Source: Accumulibacter sp. (GTDB taxonomy: Bacteria; Pseudomonadota; Gammaproteobacteria; Burkholderiales; Rhodocyclaceae). Taken from it: 6,848 nucleotides of DNA. How positions within the stretch are numbered: position 1 is the first letter of the stretch; each line of letters opens with the position of its first letter. Under the pieces are notes generated by a model. That model ran no database searches. It saw only the letters and a program-made list of their open reading frames with translations, and had not been told where the DNA came from. The stretch is from contig JAISNE010000065.1 of assembly GCA_031276375.1 (NCBI GenBank), positions 1-6,848 of the forward strand, given 5' to 3'. This document shows, piece after piece, positions 1 through 6,321 of the stretch. The translations under genes were made by a program, and so were the position numbers.

Positions 1-4
1 TTAT

Positions 5-170
5 CCTAAATTCCTCAGTTGACTGTGCTGAAAACAGCGAATGTACTGGAAAAACAATAAGTTGCAGAACATCATGTTTTCACCCGATGGGTGAATCCGA
101 TTTTTTACCTGAATCCCTGATTTCTCAACGTATCCACCGCTTTCGCTGTAATTGAACTGAGGAATTTAGG
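5..170. mobile_element. MITE-like element with 16-bp terminal inverted repeats
   Basis: Bases 5-20 (CCTAAATTCCTCAGTT) are the exact reverse complement of bases 155-170. The interior, about 134 bp, has no convincing coding potential. A 7-bp hairpin (TTCACCC at 79-85, loop GAT, GGGTGAA at 89-95) lies almost exactly at the midpoint of the element, so it has two-fold symmetry at both ends and centre. Short size, perfect termini and no transposase fit a miniature inverted-repeat transposable element or an internally deleted insertion sequence. The flanks are TTAT on the left and TTTATT on the right, which is not a clean target duplication, and only four bases of left flank are visible. A T6 run at 101-106 follows the central hairpin, so it might also act as a weak terminator on the plus strand. 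I cannot name the family. Confidence 0.55.
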
Positions 171-193
171 TTTATTTACCCCATTCTCCACCG

Positions 194-1243
194 TCACGGC
201 GAGGGCACTGTCGTCGACTGGCGAACGATCAGTTCCGGAACATAAATTGTTTCTCGGCCGGGGATGGACGGGGCTGCCAGCCGCGTACGAAGGTACTCGA
301 CCGCCTGAGCGGCCATCGCGCCGTAATCGGCGCCGAGGCTGGTGATGGTCGGCACCATCATCGACGATAACTTGATGTTATCCACGCCAATCAGGGAAAT
401 ATCCTTGGGCACCTTGACGCCGAGCTGTTGCAGCCCCGCGCAGATGCCAATGGTCACGATACTGTTGATGCCAATAACCGCCGTCGTGCCGGGATACGAC
501 TCGAGCAGCTTTTCCGCCGCTTTTTCGGCGAAGCCCGCGAGGCCGGAATCGCCGATCTCCGTATTTTCGTCGTCTTTGATGGAGATCACGAGCGGATCGC
601 TCAGACCATTCCTTTCGAGGGCCGCCACGTAACCGTCGAGTCTTGCGGTGCGGTTTGCCGATGAGGGGGGCGTGGTCAGAAAGGCAATCCGGCGATGTCC
701 AAGCGCCGCCAGATGGTCAACGGCTCTGGAAGTCGCCAGGGCATTATTGATCGAAACCACGTCGATTCCATTGAGGCCGCCGATGTCCACCAAGCGCAAA
801 TCGAACAGCGCGAAAGCGATGCCCCGCTTGACGTACTCACTCATGGCTGCGGCGTCCCTCAACTCCGATGTCGAGATGAAACCGCGCACACCGTATTCGA
901 TCAATTCGTCGATGAATGCCTTTTCGCGGGCCGCGTCTCGCTGGCCGTTGCCCAGGACCGGCCGCAAGCCGGCTTTCAGTGCCTCCTGATCCAAGGCCAA
1001 GGCCAGGTCGGCGTGATACGGATTGTCGATGCTCGGCACGAGCAGGCCGACCATCGGAGTTTGTCCACTTTTGAGTTGCAGCGCGACACGACTCGGCGAG
1101 TAACCCAGCTCCGCGATGCATTTTCTGATGCGTTCGATGGTTTCGGGGCGCAGGTGATGGTAACGCCCATTCTGATAATGGGAGACGCTCGACACGGAAA
1201 CTCCGGCCGCCTTGGCGACGTGCTGTATGGTGATGCGTTGCAT
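194..1243 (-). CDS. LacI/GalR-family transcriptional repressor, likely regulator of the adjacent TRAP operon
   Basis: This 349-residue protein has the usual length and layout of the LacI family. An N-terminal helix-turn-helix spans about residues 5-26 (TIQHVAKAAGVSVSSVSHYQ, then NG). A hinge follows at about 47-60 (GYSPSRVALQLKSG) with the conserved leucine that inserts into the minor groove. The rest, about 63-345, is a periplasmic-binding-protein-like effector and dimerisation domain, with typical segments such as VGLLVPSIDNPYHADLA and a late TSLGADYGAMAAQAVEYL. The turn after the recognition helix reads NGRYHHLRPET, the longer form found in one subset of the family rather than the short LacI/PurR form. 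The start is the ATG giving the standard MQRITIQHVA amino end; its upstream Shine-Dalgarno is weak. It is divergent from dctQ, and a CG-centred palindrome lies between them. The effector is probably the transported acid or a derivative; this is inferred from position only. Confidence 0.95.
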   Translation of the reverse strand: MQRITIQHVAKAAGVSVSSVSHYQNGRYHHLRPETIERIRKCIAELGYSPSRVALQLKSGQTPMVGLLVPSIDNPYHADLALALDQEALKAGLRPVLGNGQRDAAREKAFIDELIEYGVRGFISTSELRDAAAMSEYVKRGIAFALFDLRLVDIGGLNGIDVVSINNALATSRAVDHLAALGHRRIAFLTTPPSSANRTARLDGYVAALERNGLSDPLVISIKDDENTEIGDSGLAGFAEKAAEKLLESYPGTTAVIGINSIVTIGICAGLQQLGVKVPKDISLIGVDNIKLSSMMVPTITSLGADYGAMAAQAVEYLRTRLAAPSIPGRETIYVPELIVRQSTTVPSP

Positions 1244-1287
1244 TTTCTACGGACTATTGCCCGACGCGTTGTTCAGAGTGTTCGGAG

Positions 1288-1315
1288 TTGACATTACCAA
1301 AAATTTCTATAGGAT
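1288..1315 (+). promoter_or_regulatory. Predicted sigma70 promoter of the dctQMP operon
   Basis: A perfect -35 hexamer TTGACA lies at 1288-1293. Sixteen bases later TAGGAT (1310-1315) matches four of six -10 positions, in an AT-rich stretch. Transcription would start near 1322, giving a leader of about 64 bases before dctQ. The choice of -10 is the weak part, because TATAGG and GATAAA overlap it at less good spacing. Confidence 0.6.
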
Positions 1316-1322
1316 AAATCCC

Positions 1323-1336
1323 GTATAACGTTATAC
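1323..1336. promoter_or_regulatory. Putative LacI-family operator, perfect 14-bp palindrome
   Basis: GTATAACGTTATAC is its own reverse complement. The central CG flanked by AA and TT is the hallmark of LacI-family operators, in which the hinge helices pry open the central CpG step. It sits on the predicted transcription start of the TRAP operon, where bound repressor would block RNA polymerase, and about 80 bp upstream of the divergent lacI-type gene, so it could also mediate autoregulation. I saw no second good copy in the window. Confidence 0.75.
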
Positions 1337-1385
1337 TTGCAAACAAACATTTCGGGACGACGACGAATCGTCAAGGCAGGGGGAA

Positions 1386-1874
1386 ATGAAAAAAGCAGGG
1401 GTCATTGGCAAGCTTGCATCGTTCGAGGACGCACTATCCGTGCTGATCGTCTGCGTCATCAGTTTTGCGGTGTTCGTTCAAGTACTCTCCCGATTCGTGC
1501 TCAAGGCGCCCTTGTCGTGGACCGAGGAGTTGTCGCGTTTTGCCCTGATCTGGCTGACTTTCATCGCGGCTTCCGTCGCCTTGCGCGAGGGCGGACATTT
1601 CGTGGTGGATCTGGTCAGCCGCCGCTTGCCGCCGGGTCCGAGAAAGTATTATCACAAGCTCATTCTGCTGGTGGAACTGGTGTTCGTGACGGTGCTTTTC
1701 TATACCGGCTACCAGATCGTGCCGGTGGCGCACATGCAGGAATCGGCGGCGTTGGACATCCACATGAGCTACGTCTATCTGGCTATTCCGTGCGGGGCCG
1801 CGCTGATGATGATCAACACGTTGATCAAACTGTTTGGAAAATCCGGCGCGGAAGATCATGGGGAGCCGTCATGA
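1386..1874 (+). CDS. dctQ: TRAP transporter small permease (DctQ family)
   Basis: This is the small membrane subunit of a tripartite ATP-independent periplasmic transporter, which takes up organic acids using a sodium or proton gradient. The 162 residues suit the family. Four hydrophobic segments are visible at about 17-39, 51-66, 92-112 and 128-148. The DctQ signature follows the first of them: LSWTEELSRFALIWLTFIAA at 43-62, then SVALREGGHF with the charged loop leading to VDLVSRRLPP. The start is supported by AGGGGG at 1378-1383 just upstream and by a sensible MKK amino end before the first membrane helix. It is the first gene of the operon, and its TGA overlaps the dctM start as ATGA, indicating translational coupling. 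A longer reading frame from 1337 in the dctM phase overlaps this gene and is not a real gene start. Confidence 0.95.
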   Translation: MKKAGVIGKLASFEDALSVLIVCVISFAVFVQVLSRFVLKAPLSWTEELSRFALIWLTFIAASVALREGGHFVVDLVSRRLPPGPRKYYHKLILLVELVFVTVLFYTGYQIVPVAHMQESAALDIHMSYVYLAIPCGAALMMINTLIKLFGKSGAEDHGEPS

Positions 1875-3178
1875 TTTTTTTCCTCCTGTTTGCGCTTTTC
1901 CTGGTAGCGGGAATACCCATTGCCTTCAGCATGGGGTTGTCCGGACTGGTTTATCTCCTGATTTCCAGGGTGCCCCTCGCGGCGGTTCCGCAGGAAATAC
2001 TCGGCGGCGTGGATTCTTTCACCTTGCTGGCTATCCCCCTCTACATCTTTGCCGGAGAACTCATGGACGGGGGAGGGATATCGAGGCGGATACTGAACCT
2101 GGCGGATAATCTGGTCGGGCATATTCGCGGTGGCCTGGGACACGTGGTGGTGGTTGCCACGGTATTGCTTTCCGGGATTTCCGGTTCGTCGACCGCAGAT
2201 ACGGCAGCCATTGGTTCAGCGATGATTCCGACGATGGAGAAAAAGGGTTACAAGCGCGAGGAGGCGGTGGCGATCATCGCGGCCTGCGGGGGAATGGATA
2301 TTCTGGTGCCCCCCTGTATCACCATGATCATTCTGGGAGGCGTAGCGAATCTTTCCGTCGAGGCGCTTTTTTTCGGCGGGCTTCTACCGGCAGTAGCCAT
2401 GGCGCTCGCGCTGATGGCGGTGATTTATTTCGACGCTGCCAGGAACAACATTCCGAGCAACGAATGGAAAGGGATGAAAACGGTCGGACGGTCCTTTTTC
2501 GAGTCCTTCTGGGCCCTGATGATCCCGGTGATCATTCTCGGCGGTATCAGGATAGGCGCTTTTACCGCGACCGAAGGAGCCGTCGTGGCAGTTGTTTACG
2601 CGCTCTTCATCGCCATTTTCGTATACCGCGAGGTCAAATTTTCCGACATGTACGGCCTGATTCTCCGCTCGGCCAAGACGACCGGCTCAATCATGTTCCT
2701 GATCGGCGTCGCTTCCCTGTTCGCATGGATCACCGCTCGCGAGCAGATTCCGAACAAACTTCTCGCTTTCATGGCGGATTTCACAACCACGCCATACGTG
2801 TTCCTGCTAATCGTAAACGTCGTATTCCTGATTATCGGGGCCGTGCTGGAGGGGTCTCCGGCGGTGATCATCCTGACCCCGATATTCATGCCGATGGCGC
2901 TCAGTTATGGAATCGATCCGATTCATTTCGGGATCATCATCATCGCCAATATCGGCGTCGGCTTTCTGCTGCCGCCCGTAGGTCTGTGTCTGCTCGTGGC
3001 CTGTTCGGTCGGAAAGGTCGAGGTAATCAAGGTGATCAAGCCCATCATGCCGTACTTCGCGGCTTTGTTCGCCACGGTTATGGCGCTGACTTACCTGCCC
3101 GGCGTGGCATTGCTGTTGCCCAAAATGGTCGGATACATACCGAAAGGGACATTTACCGGCCTGACCGGCCTGTTTTAG
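1871..3178 (+). CDS. dctM: TRAP transporter large permease (DctM family)
   Basis: This is the large, transport-pathway subunit of the TRAP system. The protein is 435 residues, the standard size, with a dozen or so hydrophobic stretches from the first residue (MIFFLLFALFLVAGIPIAFS) onward. Family landmarks are visible in order: GGGISRRILNLADNLVGHIRG-type loop around 67-87; GISGSSTADTAAIG at 102-115 with the MIPTMEKKGY that follows; GAFTATEGA at 229-237, a second glycine/threonine-rich loop of the pseudo-symmetric repeat; and GVGFLLPPVGLCL near 362-374. I take the start at the ATG overlapping the dctQ stop by four bases, which places the first helix at the amino end as in homologues; the in-frame sequence upstream is noise inside dctQ. 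It should pair with DctQ in the inner membrane and receive substrate from DctP. Confidence 0.96.
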   Translation: MIFFLLFALFLVAGIPIAFSMGLSGLVYLLISRVPLAAVPQEILGGVDSFTLLAIPLYIFAGELMDGGGISRRILNLADNLVGHIRGGLGHVVVVATVLLSGISGSSTADTAAIGSAMIPTMEKKGYKREEAVAIIAACGGMDILVPPCITMIILGGVANLSVEALFFGGLLPAVAMALALMAVIYFDAARNNIPSNEWKGMKTVGRSFFESFWALMIPVIILGGIRIGAFTATEGAVVAVVYALFIAIFVYREVKFSDMYGLILRSAKTTGSIMFLIGVASLFAWITAREQIPNKLLAFMADFTTTPYVFLLIVNVVFLIIGAVLEGSPAVIILTPIFMPMALSYGIDPIHFGIIIIANIGVGFLLPPVGLCLLVACSVGKVEVIKVIKPIMPYFAALFATVMALTYLPGVALLLPKMVGYIPKGTFTGLTGLF

Positions 3179-3282
3179 GGGCTGCGCTTCGGGTTCTTCG
3201 GTTTGTCGAATGTTGTAGTTGTAGTACGGGGATCTGGGAAAACCAGACGAGGTGGTTGGCTTAAATTTCTTTTGGAGGCGAA

Positions 3283-4269
3283 ATGATTAATCGACAAGTT
3301 TTGACGGCCATTACCGCGATTGCGTTGTCCTGTTTCGCGGGCCTTGGTGTGGCACAGGACAAGATCGTCATCAAGGCGGCTCATACGACCAGTGAGGACT
3401 ATCCGTACCAGATCGGTCTTGTATCCATGGCCAAGGCCTTGAACGAGAAAACGTCCGGCAAGATGGAAATGCAGATATTCCCGAATGGAGCCTTGGGTGG
3501 GGATGAAAGAAAAGTCCTGGAATCGGTGCAACTGCAAACCGTAGGCATGACGGTGGTCAACGGAGCGGTCATCTCCAACTTTACCAAAAAGGCCGACGTA
3601 TTCAACTTACCGTTCATCTTCAGGGATACCAGTCATCTGTTTGCCGCCATGGACGGCGAGCCTGGGAAGATCATCGCGGATGAACTGGGAAAGAAAGGAC
3701 TCAGGATCATCGCCTGGTACGCCAATCCGGATCGCCACATGTTTACGACGAAGAAGCAGGTGACCAAGCTTGAGGATATGAAGGGGATGAAGATCCGAGT
3801 CACGCAGAGTCCCGTATCCCTTGCGACCTTCAAGGCGCTGGGCGCGTTGCCGACGCCGATGGCCTATGGTGAGCTCTATTCGGGGCTGCAGATGGGCGTG
3901 GTGGACGGCGGCGAAAACGATTGGTTCGGTATCCGCGGCATGAAATTTTACGAGGTGGCGAAAAACATCACCTTGACCGGACATTTCATGGTTGCCAGCC
4001 CGGTCGTCGTAAACAAGGGTTGGTATGAAAAACTGCCGGCAGACCTGAAGAGCGCTTTCGATGAATCCGCGGCCATCGGGCAAAAGGCGATGCGCGACTA
4101 CATGATCAACGAAACCAGCAAAATCCAGAAAGAAGTCGAGGCTTTGGGTGGAATCGTCGTTCCGGTCAGTGACATAGAAAAATGGCGTCAGGCCGTCGCC
4201 CCGGTCTATCCGGCGTTTTATGACACGATCGGCAAAGATTTGATCGAGATGGTGATCAACATCAAATAA
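3283..4269 (+). CDS. dctP: TRAP transporter periplasmic substrate-binding protein (DctP family)
   Basis: This 328-residue protein is the extracytoplasmic receptor of the TRAP system. A Sec signal peptide covers about residues 1-24 (hydrophobic core LTAITAIALSCFAGLGVA, probable cleavage after GVA). The mature protein shows the DctP pattern: KIVIKAAHTT at the start, IFPNGALGGDERKVLESVQL at 65-84, NLPFIFRD at 108-115, MKGMKIRV at 166-173 with Arg172 as the expected carboxylate-binding arginine, AYGELYSGLQMGVVDGGEND at 194-213, and a C-terminal helical part. NPDRHMFTTK at 148-157 supplies another likely ligand-lining arginine (R151). These features point to a carboxylated ligand; a sugar acid is plausible but not proven. 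A strong GGAGG at 3274-3278 sets the start. The gene follows dctM after 104 bp, so it is the last gene of a Q-M-P operon, and its own strong ribosome site suits a binding protein needed in excess. Confidence 0.96.
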   Translation: MINRQVLTAITAIALSCFAGLGVAQDKIVIKAAHTTSEDYPYQIGLVSMAKALNEKTSGKMEMQIFPNGALGGDERKVLESVQLQTVGMTVVNGAVISNFTKKADVFNLPFIFRDTSHLFAAMDGEPGKIIADELGKKGLRIIAWYANPDRHMFTTKKQVTKLEDMKGMKIRVTQSPVSLATFKALGALPTPMAYGELYSGLQMGVVDGGENDWFGIRGMKFYEVAKNITLTGHFMVASPVVVNKGWYEKLPADLKSAFDESAAIGQKAMRDYMINETSKIQKEVEALGGIVVPVSDIEKWRQAVAPVYPAFYDTIGKDLIEMVINIK

Positions 4270-4296
4270 TTCCGATTCGCGTTGGTGAATTCTGCG

Positions 4297-4348
4297 CTTG
4301 AGAGTATCGCTTGACCGTTGGCCAAAACCGGTCGGCGATACTCTCGAG
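4297..4348 (+). terminator. Large stem-loop after dctP, possible terminator or mRNA 3' end
   Basis: The arms at 4297-4310 (CTTGAGAGTATCGC) and 4335-4348 (GCGATACTCTCGAG) pair over 14 bp with one G-U wobble. An inner stem, GACCG at 4313-4317 with CGGTC at 4329-4333, closes an 11-base loop. It starts 27 bases after the dctP stop. The downstream sequence TCTTGGGGCTTC has no clean U tract, so this is not a textbook intrinsic terminator. It may instead stabilise the transcript 3' end or stop transcription inefficiently. Confidence 0.5.
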
Positions 4349-4616
4349 TCTTGGGGCTTCTGGAAAACATCGGGAGATCGGATTGGATATTTTCATTGGT
4401 AATCCGTTCCAGAAATGAGAGGCGAAGAAGAATCGAAACAGCGCTGTAGTACGGCAAGGCCAAGTTTCCCGACAGCGTTGCCCATGTCTCCCGGCTGAAC
4501 ACAGGGACGGCTCATGTGGAGCATTAACACAGACAAAAAGGTCTTTCACCGCCAGGCTTGGCCGCGCGACGGTTTCCAGCGGATAATCGCGTCTTCCGCC
4601 TTTTGCCGGACACGCC
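4349..4616. other. Intergenic region between the TRAP operon and hemE
   Basis: No convincing gene is visible on either strand. A second bulged stem-loop is present: TTCTGGAA at 4358-4365 and CGGATT at 4379-4384 pair with AATCCG at 4401-4406 and TTCCAGAA at 4407-4414, leaving a 13-base bulge on the left arm. A short open stretch at 4450-4527 translates as YGKAKFPDSVAHVSRLNTG followed by TAHVEH and a stop; it has no start codon and I do not recognise it, though it could be a gene remnant. No strong promoter was identified for hemE, although it must lie here if hemE is transcribed separately. Confidence 0.5.
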
Positions 4617-5687
<1,071 letters not shown>

Positions 5688-6008
5688 CCGGAAAACCGCG
5701 CCGCGATGACCCGCCGGATTTGACTTATGTACAAATTTATGATGCCGCGGCCAACTTTCGGGGGAAAACCGGGAAAATCAGAGGCTTGTCTGTATCTTGT
5801 TGATTTTATTGGTTTTTTTGAACGCCACTTTTTGCGGCAACAGGCGATGAAGCCTTGAAACAGGCGGGTTTGAGCCGTTCTTTCGCAAAAGGTTCCACAG
5901 ACTTATCCACAGGAAATGTGTACAACGAAAAATAGCCTGACGAGCTAACGAGTTACAGTGATTTTGCAGAAAATGGACGAGCAAGTGGCGCTAATCAGGG
6001 GGCAGGTG
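5688..6008. other. Intergenic region after hemE with AT-rich stretch and DnaA-box-like sites
   Basis: I see no credible gene in this stretch. It contains an AT-rich run at about 5788-5820 (TTGATTTTATTGGTTTTTTT) and, some 80 bp further on, a group of DnaA-box-like nonamers. Composition is clearly lower in GC than in the genes on either side. An 8-bp GC-rich inverted repeat (5673-5680 with 5696-5703) spans the hemE stop codon without a T tract. Confidence 0.5.
5891..5925. promoter_or_regulatory. DnaA-box cluster
   Basis: TTATCCACA at 5903-5911 is a perfect match to the high-affinity DnaA box. GGTTCCACA at 5891-5899 shares the CCACA core with two mismatches, and TGTGTACAA at 5917-5925 is the minus-strand TTGTACACA, one mismatch from TTWTNCACA. 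A further one-mismatch site, TTATGTACA, lies at 5725-5733. One perfect nonamer can arise by chance, so the case rests on clustering. The role could be DnaA titration, local regulation, or part of an origin region. Confidence 0.4.
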
Positions 6009-6053
6009 TCAGGGATCAGGAGTCAGGGATCAGGGATCAGGGATCAGGAATCA
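6009..6053 (+). repeat. 7-bp tandem repeat array, TCAGGGA type
   Basis: Six consecutive heptamers run from 6009 to 6050: TCAGGGA, TCAGGAG, TCAGGGA, TCAGGGA, TCAGGGA, TCAGGAA, followed by a partial TCA. Its last units overlap the start of the first copy of the 140-bp repeat. The array is noncoding here. Confidence 0.85.
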
Positions 6054-6182
6054 AAAGCCGGGACAGTATGAATAACGCAAAACCATCCGCGCCCGACGGG
6101 CACTCCGCTTTTTCCACGCAACGGAGCGAAGCGACGGAAACCTTACTGTCTTCTGTCCTCCGTCCTCTGTCCTCTGACCCCC
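6043..6182 (+). repeat. 140-bp direct repeat, copy 1
   Basis: This unit begins ATCAGGAATCAAAAGCCGGG and matches the copy beginning at 6183 at about 133 of 139 aligned positions, with no gaps. Mismatches are at 6072, 6090, 6118, 6151, 6161 and 6177. It contains a small hairpin GCCCG-A-CGGGC at 6091-6101, an inverted pair CTCCG (6103-6107) and CGGAG (6122-6126), and ends in five CTGTCCT-type heptamers (6146-6180). A 47-codon open frame runs from ATG 6068 to TGA 6209-6211, overlapping the priA-frame ATG as ATGA; I regard it as a by-product of the repeat rather than a gene. Confidence 0.9.
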
Positions 6183-6321
6183 ATCAGGAATCAAAAGCCG
6201 GGACAGTATGAGTAACGCAAAACCATCCGTGCCCGACGGGCACTCCGCTTTTTCCACTCAACGGAGCGAAGCGACGGAAACCTTACTGTCCTCTGTCCTC
6301 TGTCCTCTGTCCTCTGCCCCC
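6183..6321 (+). repeat. 140-bp direct repeat, copy 2, fused into the priA reading frame
   Basis: This is the second tandem unit, directly abutting copy 1. It has four perfect CTGTCCT heptamers (6286-6313) followed by CTGCCCC, where copy 1 has a more degenerate array. The high identity of the copies indicates a fairly recent duplication. From ATG 6208 this copy reads without a stop into the conserved start of PriA, and its right end lies only a few bases before the first conserved PriA codon at 6325. Confidence 0.9.

Noticed and set aside
695..1291. 198-codon open frame on the plus strand
   Set aside because: It lies opposite the lacI-type gene and reads as a low-complexity antisense shadow with no recognisable domain.
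1362..1372. GACGA-A-TCGTC as a second operator
   Set aside because: It has an odd-numbered centre without the central CG and does not resemble the 14-bp palindrome at 1323.
1337..1870. Long in-frame extension upstream of dctM giving a 613-codon open frame
   Set aside because: It overlaps dctQ in another phase and lacks membrane or family features; the ATG at 1871 with ATGA overlap gives the standard 435-residue DctM.
5720..5743. TTGACT and TATGAT as a promoter for priA
   Set aside because: The spacer is only 12 bases, too short for a sigma70 promoter.
5778..5984. 68-codon minus-strand open frame between hemE and priA
   Set aside because: It falls in AT-rich noncoding sequence, has no supporting ribosome site or domain, and its composition looks random.
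6051..6257. 68-codon minus-strand open frame in the tandem repeat
   Set aside because: It contains the same peptide segment twice because it reads through both repeat copies; this reflects the duplication, not a gene.
6009..6321. CRISPR array
   Set aside because: There are only two long units that directly abut, with no unique spacers, and the short arrays are simple 7-bp repeats.
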